Positions 1 to 5,917 of a stretch of DNA of 7,779 bases are shown piece after piece. The notes beneath the pieces are model-generated. The model had not been told where the DNA came from and ran no database searches. It saw only the letters and a program-made list of their open reading frames with translations. The translations under genes were made by a program, and so were the position numbers. Position 1 is the first letter of the stretch. Every line of letters begins with the position of its first letter. Source of the DNA: Gammaproteobacteria bacterium (GTDB taxonomy: Bacteria; Pseudomonadota; Gammaproteobacteria; SZUA-229); the NCBI GenBank assembly GCA_026998145.1, contig JALTRC010000558.1, positions 1 through 7,779 of the forward strand, given 5' to 3'.

Positions 1-52
1 TGCCCGGGATAGAGCCATTGAACTGGCGGATATATTAGGAAAAGACCAATGA
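1..52 (+). CDS. proC: Probable pyrroline-5-carboxylate reductase, C-terminal end only
   Basis: Only the last 16 codons are present, read in the frame starting at base 2 and ending in TGA at 50-52. The peptide ARDRAIELADILGKDQ is an amphipathic helical end like the C-terminal helix of ProC, the NADPH-dependent enzyme making the last step of proline synthesis in the cytoplasm. Such a short piece would not identify the gene by itself. The call rests mainly on context, because in many gammaproteobacteria proC lies directly before yggT and yggU. The stop overlaps the yggT start (ATGA at 49-52), which suggests translational coupling. Another enzyme ending in a similar helix cannot be excluded. Confidence 0.6.
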   Translation, partial: ARDRAIELADILGKDQ

Positions 53-582
53 ATCCCTTCGCTTTTTTAATTGATATTTTATTTCAGATGTATGCACTGG
101 TACTGCTATTGCGGGTCATTTTGCAATGGAGCAGAGCCGACTTTTATAATCCGGTTTCCCAGTTTATTGTTAAAGTCACCAACCCGGTTGTGAAACCGGC
201 CCGGCGTATTATCCCCGGATTCTGGGGCATAGATATGGCGACCGTAGTGGTAGTGCTGGCGATTACTGCCATCAAACTGCTGCTGGTTTATGCGCTGGCC
301 GGCTACAGCATTGGGGTTTTGCCGCTGCTGCTGGCTGCTTTAATGGATACGGTGCAGCTGCTACTGAATATCTTTTTATATGCCATTATTATTCAGGCAC
401 TGCTTAGCTGGATTAATCCAGACCCCTATAACCCCATGATGATTTTATTAGATAGTATCACCCGTCCCGTATTAGGGCCTTTTCAACGGCTGATACCTCC
501 CATGGGTGGTTTTGATATATCGCCTATCTTTGCCATTATCGCCATTATGTTTATTCAGCAAAGCCTGAAATATTTTCTTTAA
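49..582 (+). CDS. yggT: YggT family integral membrane protein
   Basis: A 177-residue, strongly hydrophobic protein with two copies of the YGGT domain. Each copy has a membrane helix, then a 'YNP...P' segment, then an amphipathic stretch ending in 'RxIP', then further membrane helix. In copy 1 the segment YNPVSQFIVKVTNPVVKP lies at about 33-50 with RRIIP at 52-56. In copy 2 PDPYNP lies at 124-129 with QRLIP at 146-150. Hydrophobic helices are visible at about 8-26, 64-84, 89-119 and 158-173. The internal duplication and length are usual for proteobacterial YggT. The exact function is not established; the family has been linked to osmotic or ionic stress and cell-envelope processes. The start is well supported by AGGA at 37-40, eight bases upstream. 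It overlaps the upstream stop by ATGA and the next gene by TAATG, consistent with one operon. Confidence 0.95.
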   Translation: MNPFAFLIDILFQMYALVLLLRVILQWSRADFYNPVSQFIVKVTNPVVKPARRIIPGFWGIDMATVVVVLAITAIKLLLVYALAGYSIGVLPLLLAALMDTVQLLLNIFLYAIIIQALLSWINPDPYNPMMILLDSITRPVLGPFQRLIPPMGGFDISPIFAIIAIMFIQQSLKYFL

Positions 583-872
583 TGGCTGACTTTTATCAGT
601 GGCAGGGGGATGACCTGATATTGCGGGTCAAGGTGCAGCCCAAAGCATCAAAAGATGAGCTGGCAGAAATTCTAGGGGATCAGCTTAAAGTGCGTATTAC
701 TGCGCCGCCGGTTGATGGCAAGGCCAATAAACATTTGCTGGCATTTTTAAGCAAGCTATTTAAAACGCCTAAATCAAAAATTGAATTATTGTCCGGGGAT
801 AGTGGTCGGGATAAGCGGTTAAAAATTATCTCGCCTAAGCAATGGCCGGATTGCATTCATAAGACAAGTTAA
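582..872 (+). CDS. yggU: YggU/DUF167 family protein
   Basis: A 96-residue soluble protein of the DUF167 (UPF0235) family, which is usually about 95-100 residues. The family signatures are visible in order: a first strand LRVKVQPKAS (14-23), the hallmark VRITAPPVDGKAN (37-49), a helix NKHLLAFLSKLFK, and the closing GDSGRDKRLKI (72-82). The fold is a small alpha/beta domain known from E. coli YggU structures, but no biochemical role is established. The ATG shares its A with the yggT stop (TAATG at 580-584) and no clear Shine-Dalgarno precedes it, so translation probably depends on coupling to yggT. The proC-yggT-yggU order is the conserved gammaproteobacterial arrangement. Confidence 0.93.
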   Translation: MADFYQWQGDDLILRVKVQPKASKDELAEILGDQLKVRITAPPVDGKANKHLLAFLSKLFKTPKSKIELLSGDSGRDKRLKIISPKQWPDCIHKTS

Positions 873-888
873 CAACTCAGGACATAAC

Positions 889-1491
889 ATGACTGATTTA
901 TTTAATGACAAGGCACAGGACTGGGATATGGCTGAAATACCCAGACAGATTTCAGCGGCAGTCGGTGCTGCATTGCTGGAGCATGTACCCCTGCACAATG
1001 AAATGCGGGTGATGGATTTTGGTGCAGGTACCGGTTTGATCAGTTCACAGGTGGCGCCGAGAGTAGAAAAGATTCTGGCGGTGGATATTTCCGAGGCCAT
1101 GCTAAGCAAGCTGGCAGCCAAGCCGGAATTACAGGGCAAGGCAGAAATGTGTTGCCGGAATATTATTGATAATCCGCTGGATGAAGATTTTGATCTGATT
1201 ATGAGCGCCATGGCGCTGCATCACGTAGAAGATACGAACAAGCTGCTGCAAAGATTTGCCGAGCATTTAAAACCCGGTGGCATGATTGCCCTGGCGGATC
1301 TGGATAAGGAGGATGGCAGCTTTCATCCAGAAAATACGGAAGGGGTGTATCACTCCGGTTTTGATCGGGATGCATTACAGGCCTTACTGGAAAAGCAGGG
1401 TTTTGATGATATACATTTTCACACTGCCCACACGGTGAAGAAAGGGGATAAGAACTACCCCATTTTTTTACTCACTGCCCGTAAGGCCTAA
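889..1491 (+). CDS. Class I SAM-dependent methyltransferase, substrate unknown
   Basis: A 200-residue soluble protein with the Rossmann-type methyltransferase motifs. Motif I VMDFGAGTGL (41-50) binds SAM, the acidic end of the second strand is VDIS with Asp66, and the post-motif segment ALHHVED is at 109-114. The loop LKPGGMIALADLDKEDG (127-143) follows. The HHVED form and overall layout resemble small-molecule methyltransferases of the UbiE/Methyltransf_11/25 type, but nothing identifies the substrate. No transmembrane segment or extra domain is present. AGGA at 879-882, six bases before the ATG, supports the start. The gene begins 16 bases after yggU and is probably cotranscribed with it. 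It is not MetW, which sits near proC-yggT in pseudomonads, because the length and motif context differ. Its stop overlaps that of the convergent gene. Confidence 0.9.
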   Translation: MTDLFNDKAQDWDMAEIPRQISAAVGAALLEHVPLHNEMRVMDFGAGTGLISSQVAPRVEKILAVDISEAMLSKLAAKPELQGKAEMCCRNIIDNPLDEDFDLIMSAMALHHVEDTNKLLQRFAEHLKPGGMIALADLDKEDGSFHPENTEGVYHSGFDRDALQALLEKQGFDDIHFHTAHTVKKGDKNYPIFLLTARKA

Positions 1492-2174
1492 GCCGCCTTA
1501 TACACCAGATACAGGCTCCATAGTCCAAAGGCTATAATAATAGCGCCGGCCAGCTGCCGCAGTTGTGCCTGTTTTACCCACTTATTCAGCTGCTGGGCAA
1601 ATACGCCCATGGCAAGTAAATTAGGCAGGGTGCCCAGACCAAAACTGAGCATCAGTAGCGCACCCTGTTGAAAGCTGCCAGCCGAGACCGACCAGATTAA
1701 AATGGTATAAACCAGCCCGCAGGGTAACCAGCCCCATAGCAGACCAAGTGCCAGCGCCTTTGGAATATTATCGACTGGCAGGATTTTTTTACCTAGCGGC
1801 TCAATTCGGCGCCACAGAAAACCACCCAGTTTTTCAATCTGTAATAAGCCGCTCCACCAGCCGGATAAATACAGTCCCAGCAATAACATAAAAGCGGCAG
1901 CGATAAATTGCAGCACAATCTGCATGCTGCGAATATCCAGCCAGTGTGATGCCATCCAGCCGACACTGCCCATTAAGCCACCGGCCAGTGTGTAACTGAA
2001 AATGCGCCCCAGATTGTAACTGAGTAACAGGCTGTAAAATGCCAGGGGTGAGCTCTTTTTGGGGTGATTAATATTCACTCCTAAAACTGCTACCACGCCA
2101 CCGCACATACCCACACAATGCACACCACCCATTAATCCAATGATAAATGCACTTAAATAGCTAAATTCCTGCAT
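1488..2174 (-). CDS. TauE/SafE- or DsbD_2-like polytopic membrane protein with conserved cysteines
   Basis: A 228-residue membrane protein with about six hydrophobic helices (roughly 7-33, 46-72, 86-106, 139-162, 168-196 and 207-225). The N-terminal motif GGVHCVGMCGG (16-26, Cys20 and Cys24) and the later GWLPCGLVY (148-156, Cys152) are typical of proteins annotated as 'sulfite exporter TauE/SafE family' or 'cytochrome c biogenesis protein transmembrane region' (DsbD_2). In many proteobacteria a relative lies beside the ccoGHIS/fnr genes for cbb3 oxidase assembly, which has led to a suggested role in copper or thiol handling. Those neighbours are absent here and the true substrate is unknown. 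The ATG is the first available start, because an in-frame stop lies 18 bases upstream. No clear Shine-Dalgarno is seen. The stop (TAG, minus strand) overlaps the methyltransferase stop by four bases. Confidence 0.88.
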   Translation of the reverse strand: MQEFSYLSAFIIGLMGGVHCVGMCGGVVAVLGVNINHPKKSSPLAFYSLLLSYNLGRIFSYTLAGGLMGSVGWMASHWLDIRSMQIVLQFIAAAFMLLLGLYLSGWWSGLLQIEKLGGFLWRRIEPLGKKILPVDNIPKALALGLLWGWLPCGLVYTILIWSVSAGSFQQGALLMLSFGLGTLPNLLAMGVFAQQLNKWVKQAQLRQLAGAIIIAFGLWSLYLVYKAA

Positions 2175-2188
2175 ATTTATTCGATATT

Positions 2189-2217
2189 TTTATAAAAACG
2201 CTTGTATTACAGCACAA
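2189..2217 (-). promoter_or_regulatory. Candidate sigma70 promoter for the minus-strand membrane protein gene
   Basis: On the minus strand, TTGTGC (2217-2212) and TATAAA (2194-2189) are separated by 17 bases. The -10 matches five of six consensus positions and the -35 matches three of six. Transcription would start near 2182, leaving a leader of only about eight bases before the ATG at 2174. This is a pattern match in an AT-rich region and is unproven. Confidence 0.4.
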
Positions 2218-2238
2218 AACCACTAACAATTCTGTCAC

Positions 2239-2260
2239 TGAATAGGTATGTTCTTATTCA
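2239..2260. repeat. Short inverted repeat TGAATA-N10-TATTCA upstream of the HU-like gene
   Basis: A perfect six-base inverted repeat with a ten-base spacer lies in the divergent intergenic region, about 44 bases before the HU-like start. It could be an operator half-site pair, but six-base arms in AT-rich DNA arise by chance. An AATAAT at 2260-2265 could serve as the -10 of the HU-like gene, although no good -35 is spaced correctly. Confidence 0.2.
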
Positions 2261-2290
2261 ATAATTCTCTCTATGAAAAATGAATCACAC

Positions 2291-2295
2291 AGGAG
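2291..2295 (+). promoter_or_regulatory. Shine-Dalgarno site that fixes the HU-like start at 2304
   Basis: AGGAG sits eight bases before the ATG at 2304. An in-frame ATG at 2280 gives a protein eight residues longer but has only A/T-rich sequence upstream, and this AGGAG would then lie inside its coding sequence. The 2304 start is therefore preferred. It also gives the usual Met-Ala-Val-Lys beginning of tailed HU proteins. Confidence 0.8.
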
Positions 2296-2303
2296 TATCT
2301 TTT

Positions 2304-2672
2304 ATGGCGGTTAAAAAGAAAGCTGCAAAGAAAAAAGTTGCCAAGAAAAAAGCTGCTGCAACTGCAGTTAAAAAAGCACCGACTAAAAGTGAAATTTTAA
2401 ATCACATTGCTGCCGAGACAGAACTGTCTCGTAAAGAAGTCTCTGCTGTACTGGATAGCCTGGCCGGCTTAATTCAAAAAAATGTCAAGCCCCGTGGCCC
2501 CGGCTACTTTAATCTTCCTGGGCTGTTAAAAATCAAGGTGGTTAAAAAGCCAGCGACTAAAGCACGTAAGGGTATTAATCCTTTCACCGGTGAAGAAACC
2601 GTATTTAAAGCCAAACCGGCTCGTAAGGTTGTAAAGGTTCTGCCTTTAAAAGGCCTGAAAGACATGGTGTAA
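2304..2672 (+). CDS. HU-family DNA-binding protein with Lys/Ala-rich N-terminal tail
   Basis: A 122-residue, very basic protein. Residues 1-27 are a low-complexity Lys/Ala tail (MAVKKKAAKKKVAKKKAAA and so on) resembling the tails of histone H1-like bacterial proteins. Residues 28-122 form an HU/IHF fold. The N-terminal helices are SEILNHIAAETELSRKEVSAVLDSL; the family's GFGTF is replaced by LPGLLKI. The DNA-gripping arm contains RKGINPFTGEE (89-98), whose Pro93 is the intercalating proline position in HU, and the C-terminal helix is LKGLKDMV. The segment between the two is about three residues longer than in E. coli HU. It probably binds DNA non-specifically in the nucleoid, with the tail adding electrostatic contacts. 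It appears monocistronic, since a strong terminator follows. Tailed HU proteins of this kind occur in several proteobacterial groups, so it is unlikely to be the main HU alone. Confidence 0.9.
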   Translation: MAVKKKAAKKKVAKKKAAATAVKKAPTKSEILNHIAAETELSRKEVSAVLDSLAGLIQKNVKPRGPGYFNLPGLLKIKVVKKPATKARKGINPFTGEETVFKAKPARKVVKVLPLKGLKDMV

Positions 2673-2690
2673 GCTGCCGGTTAAAACCGC

Positions 2691-2721
2691 AAAAAGGTCT
2701 GGGTTCTGCCAGACCTTTTTT
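2691..2721 (+). terminator. Strong intrinsic terminator after the HU-like gene
   Basis: A 12-base-pair perfect stem, AAAAAGGTCTGG (2691-2702) with CCAGACCTTTTT (2709-2720), closes a six-base loop and ends in a run of six T (2716-2721). It lies 18 bases after the stop codon. The matching A run on the 5' side means it could also work on the minus strand. A weaker hairpin, CGGTT-AA-AACCG (2678-2689), precedes it. Confidence 0.92.
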
Positions 2722-2727
2722 GGTTTG

Positions 2728-2812
2728 CCTTCTTTAACCACAGGGGACACGGTGGTACACAGAGAAAATTCAAAACTCCGTGTGCCCCTGTGTCCCCTGC
2801 GGTTAAAGAAGG
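2728..2812. repeat. 85-base imperfect palindrome, REP/MITE-like
   Basis: The outer arms 2728-2750 and 2790-2812 are inverted copies, matching at 22 of 23 positions; the mismatch is A2740 against C2800. The palindrome continues inward with weaker pairing (ACACAGAG at 2757-2764 against CTCCGTGT at 2776-2783) to an A/T-rich loop near 2765-2775. The right side contains a near-tandem TGTGCCCCTG/TGTCCCCTG. The CACAGGGGACAC...ACACAGAG composition resembles dispersed noncoding repeats seen in many bacterial genomes, which give spurious 'HRGHRG' translations. That likeness is from memory, not from a search. No transposase is present. It starts six bases after the HU-like terminator, so it is unlikely to be needed for termination. 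Confidence 0.75.
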
Positions 2813-2981
2813 GCAACATAGTTGTAAGGAAATGAAAACAGCACATGCAGCCCTTAATCAGTATTCGCACAGGGCAATCCATGGATGACATATAGATTGA
2901 ACCTGTCACCTCTGTATAATGTCTGTGAGTTACACTATCTACAGCATAATGCGGATTATTCTTTTTTAAATAAATAACTTA
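2813..2981 (+). promoter_or_regulatory. Leader region of the gsp operon with a TATAAT -10 box
   Basis: This stretch, together with the terminator and palindrome before it, makes the only gap of about 300 bases in the window. A perfect -10 hexamer TATAAT lies at 2915-2920, followed by an AT-rich leader of about 55 bases to the gspC start at 2982. No good -35 is correctly spaced: TTGAAC at 2897-2902 leaves only 12 bases. The promoter may therefore need an activator, or the -10 match may be fortuitous. No convincing gene, riboswitch or operator is seen here. Confidence 0.4.
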
Positions 2982-3872
2982 ATGAATCAACTGGCCGAGA
3001 AACTACCCAAAGCAATTAATATTCAACAGCTGAATAGTCGTTTGCCTGTGTGGATCAATATTTTGCTGATACTGGCCTGTAGTTACAGCCTGTCGCAAAT
3101 CACCTGGTTGCTCATACCGGCAGATGAGTCGCCCGGCAGTGCTCCTGTTAGTATTAAAAATAACACCCGGCATCGGGCCGTTAATAAACAACCTGAATAT
3201 GCGCAGATTATCAGTCAGGCTCATTTATTTGGTCGCTACCAGCAAAAAGGCGCACCTGAAGCGGTTAATACAGATGCCCCTGAAACTCGCCTGAATCTGG
3301 TATTAAAAGGTTTGCTGGCGGCAACGCCTATGGAACATGCCAGCGCCATTATCGCCATTGGCAAAAGGGGCAAGGAAGATATTTACGGAATTGGCGATAA
3401 AATTTCCGGTGCAACAATCCGGGAAATTCATACAGACAGGGTGGTGCTGGAACGTAATGGCCGTTATGAAACCCTGCGGATGCCAAAAGATTTTACCGGC
3501 AGTACCCTAATTCGTTCAAATCCGGCGTCTGGGGTGCGGGTTTCGGCCAGTGATTCGCCCGGGCGGATATTATCCAATATACGCAAAAATATTCTTAAAA
3601 ATCCCACCTCATTCGGCCAGTATGCGATTCCTGTTCCCTATAAGGTGAATGGGCGCCTGAAAGGTTACCGGCTACAGCCACAGGGGGATAATAGCCTGTT
3701 TGATGCGGTAGGTCTGGAACCGAATGATGTGATTACGCGGGTGAATGGCATTGGGCTAAACAAGCCATCCAATGGCCTGTCCGCATTACGCAAGCTGCAA
3801 AATGCCAAACAGGTTAATCTAACGGTGATCCGTAACGGGGCAGAAATACCCCTGAGCATTGAAATACCTTAA
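2982..3872 (+). CDS. gspC: Type II secretion system protein GspC
   Basis: A 296-residue bitopic inner-membrane protein that joins the cytoplasmic-membrane platform to the GspD secretin. A short cytoplasmic N-terminus is followed by one membrane helix (about 22-44) and a Pro/Ser-rich linker. The periplasmic homology region (about 78-168) opens with HLFG (81-84), then LVLKGLLAA and IYGIGDKISGA, and closes with VVLERNGRYETL. A C-terminal PDZ domain follows (about 196-296), with GYRLQP and LFDAVGLEPNDVITRVNG. This is the full gspC layout. The HR domain is known to bind the N0 domain of GspD, and the PDZ domain affects substrate selection. An in-frame TAA (2967-2969) allows no earlier start. No Shine-Dalgarno precedes the ATG, which is odd for the first gene of an operon. 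gspD follows after 35 bases. Confidence 0.95.
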   Translation: MNQLAEKLPKAINIQQLNSRLPVWINILLILACSYSLSQITWLLIPADESPGSAPVSIKNNTRHRAVNKQPEYAQIISQAHLFGRYQQKGAPEAVNTDAPETRLNLVLKGLLAATPMEHASAIIAIGKRGKEDIYGIGDKISGATIREIHTDRVVLERNGRYETLRMPKDFTGSTLIRSNPASGVRVSASDSPGRILSNIRKNILKNPTSFGQYAIPVPYKVNGRLKGYRLQPQGDNSLFDAVGLEPNDVITRVNGIGLNKPSNGLSALRKLQNAKQVNLTVIRNGAEIPLSIEIP

Positions 3873-3907
3873 TATACGCACACAAATACACACAGGATTT
3901 TGACCCT

Positions 3908-5917
3908 ATGCCCTTTTATTCTTTCGGCACTTTTTATCAGAAAATCAGGCGGCCATTGCTGATCGGCCTGGTGGCATTGTTGCTACATGGTCAGGCAATG
4001 GCAGGGGAAATCACCTTAAATCTGAAAGGCGCGGATATTCGCGCGCTGATTAGCACAGTATCCAAATTTACCGGCAAGAACTTTGTGGTTGACCCAAGGG
4101 TAAAGGCCAAGGTTACGGTGGTTTCATCCAACGCCATGTCGGAAGATGAAGTTTACGAAGTGTTTTTGTCTATCTTGCAGGTACACGGCTATGCGGCTGT
4201 GCCAGTGGGCAATATTATAAAAATTGTGCCGGAAGTGAACGCCAAGCAGGGGCCGCTACCGGTGGTGACCAATGATCGCAACAAGGGTGATGAGCTGGTG
4301 ACCCGGGTGGTAACCTTAAACTATGTGCCGGCAGCTCAGCTGGTGCCGATTTTGCGTCCGCTGGTTCCCCAGCAGGGGCATCTGGCCGCCTATAACCCTA
4401 CTAACACTTTAATTATTACCGATCACGCCGCTAATATTAAACGTCTTAACCGGATTATTCGCAGTATTGATAAACCGGAAAGTGATGAGCTGGAAATTAT
4501 TCCCTTAAAACATGCATCGGCTACCGAGCTGGTACGTATTCTTAACTCTCTTAACCGCTCCAGCGGTGGCAAAACGGCGGCGGCCAAAAAGGTTACCCTG
4601 GCCGCAGATGAGCGAACCAATAGCATCCTAATGAGTGGCGAGCGAGCCACCCGCTTAAAAATTCGCGCCACTATTGCCCATCTGGATACGCCGCTGGAAA
4701 ATGATTCCGGCAACACCCATGTGATTTATCTGAAATATGCCAAGGCTGAGGATATGGTAAAAATCCTCACGGGCGTGCAGAAGAGCAAGCTGAGAAAGGG
4801 CGTTAAAACCAAGCTACCCAGCTCCAGTAATAAAAATAATATTGATATACAGTCTGATGAAGCCACCAATGCGCTGATTATTACCGCCGGCCCGGATGTG
4901 GTTCGGCGCATGAAGTCCATTATCCGCCAGCTGGATATTCGCCGTGCCCAGGTGCTGGTGGAGTCCATTATTGCAGAGATCTCCAATAATAAATCCAAGG
5001 AATACAGTTCTCAGTTTGCCGTAGCCGGTAAAGAAGGGGGCGGCACAGCGCCAATCGGTGTGGGCAGCTTTGGTGGTGGGATTGGCGGCCTGATAGGTGC
5101 CGCTCTGAATCCGGCCAGTGCGGCAGGTGCGATCAGTGATGGTATTACCATTGGCGTAGGCAGCAATCGGGGCACCCGTTTTGCGGTATTGCTAAAAGCC
5201 CTGAATGCCAATGCGGCCACCAATATTCTATCCACACCCAGCATCGTCACACTGGATAATCAGGAGGCCGAAATTGTTGTGGGCCAGAATGTGCCTTTTG
5301 TCACCGGCTCCTTTACCAATACGGGCTCAGCCAGTGGTTCCACCAACCCTTTCCAGACCATTCAGCGCAAAGACGTGGGCATTACCCTTAAGGTGACACC
5401 ACAGATTAATGACGGGGATACCATCAAACTGGATATCGATCAGGAAATCTCCAGCGTGGCCGCCAGTGCAGGTGGTGCGGCGGATCTGGTGACCAATAAA
5501 CGTACCCTGAAAACATCGGTGCTGGTGGAAGATGGTGAAATACTGGTGCTGGGCGGCCTGATTGATGATACCTCCCGGGATACGGTGCAGAAGGTGCCAT
5601 TGCTGGGTGACATCCCGCTGCTGGGCGCTCTGTTCCGCTCCCACAAAACCTCCAAGGACAAACAGAACCTGATGGTGTTTATGCGCCCCAGCATCCTGCG
5701 GGATAAAAATGCCGCCATGCTGAAAACCAATGAAAAATATAATTATCTGCGGGCTCAGCAGATCCAGTCCGGCAAGGATGGTTTTGGCCTGCTAAGCGAT
5801 GAAAAAACCCCCATATTGCCGGAAATTAAACAGACCACGCAGCCTGCCCAGCCGGCAGCGGCTCCGGTAAAAGCCAGCCAAAGCGATGACTGGGAAAATG
5901 ATGAAGACTTCAACTGA
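3908..5917 (+). CDS. gspD: Type II secretion system secretin GspD
   Basis: A 669-residue outer-membrane secretin. A signal peptide (basic QKIRRP, hydrophobic core, likely cleavage after QAMA at residue 32) leads to N0 (about 34-108) and three KH-like repeats, N1 (about 130-188), N2 (about 194-260) and N3 (about 268-344). The secretin barrel domain (about 345-600) follows. It holds a Gly-rich stretch (377-418), the VPFVTGS...NPFQTIQRKDVGI gate region (462-492) and the hallmark VPLLGDIPLLGALF (563-576). The C-terminal tail is Pro/Ala/Gln-rich (641-656) and ends in a strongly acidic segment, SDDWENDEDFN. By family knowledge, it assembles a multimeric channel through which folded exoproteins leave the periplasm. 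The tail position is where pilotin-binding S-domains occur, but I see no clear S-domain. AGGA at 3894-3897 supports the start. The 3' end overlaps gspE. Confidence 0.97.
   Translation: MPFYSFGTFYQKIRRPLLIGLVALLLHGQAMAGEITLNLKGADIRALISTVSKFTGKNFVVDPRVKAKVTVVSSNAMSEDEVYEVFLSILQVHGYAAVPVGNIIKIVPEVNAKQGPLPVVTNDRNKGDELVTRVVTLNYVPAAQLVPILRPLVPQQGHLAAYNPTNTLIITDHAANIKRLNRIIRSIDKPESDELEIIPLKHASATELVRILNSLNRSSGGKTAAAKKVTLAADERTNSILMSGERATRLKIRATIAHLDTPLENDSGNTHVIYLKYAKAEDMVKILTGVQKSKLRKGVKTKLPSSSNKNNIDIQSDEATNALIITAGPDVVRRMKSIIRQLDIRRAQVLVESIIAEISNNKSKEYSSQFAVAGKEGGGTAPIGVGSFGGGIGGLIGAALNPASAAGAISDGITIGVGSNRGTRFAVLLKALNANAATNILSTPSIVTLDNQEAEIVVGQNVPFVTGSFTNTGSASGSTNPFQTIQRKDVGITLKVTPQINDGDTIKLDIDQEISSVAASAGGAADLVTNKRTLKTSVLVEDGEILVLGGLIDDTSRDTVQKVPLLGDIPLLGALFRSHKTSKDKQNLMVFMRPSILRDKNAAMLKTNEKYNYLRAQQIQSGKDGFGLLSDEKTPILPEIKQTTQPAQPAAAPVKASQSDDWENDEDFN

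Noticed and set aside
819..1211. Minus-strand 130-codon frame across the yggU/methyltransferase junction
   Set aside because: It lies antisense to two well-supported genes and its translation shows no domain.
2728..2812. CRISPR repeats or an integron attC site
   Set aside because: There are only two inverted arms and no regularly spaced direct repeats, and no cas or integrase gene. The arm sequences do not show the attC core-site layout.
2832..2888. Small 18-residue open frame in the gsp leader, preceded by AAGGA
   Set aside because: The AAGGA lies only one base before the ATG, too close for a working Shine-Dalgarno. The peptide has no visible character and there is nothing to support conservation.
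2646..2909. Minus-strand 87-codon open frame containing NRRGHRGTRSFEF
   Set aside because: It runs through the terminator and the palindrome, and its middle is the translation of the repeat. It has no recognisable domain or ribosome binding site.
2897..2920. TTGAAC with TATAAT as a complete sigma70 promoter
   Set aside because: The spacer is only 12 bases, far from the 16-18 needed. Only the -10 is kept as a candidate.
3871..3896. ACACA-rich stretch between gspC and gspD as a regulatory repeat
   Set aside because: It is a short, irregular run (ACGCACACAAATACACACAGG) ending in the gspD ribosome binding site, and nothing suggests more than base composition.
5205..5396. Plus-strand 63-codon frame inside gspD
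   Set aside because: It is a shifted-frame reading within the conserved secretin domain. GspD is continuous there, so it is neither a frameshift nor a separate gene.
4423..5730. Several minus-strand open frames opposite gspD
   Set aside because: All are shadows of the gspD coding frame with low-complexity translations (rich in Ser, Arg, Leu), no ribosome binding sites and no family resemblance.
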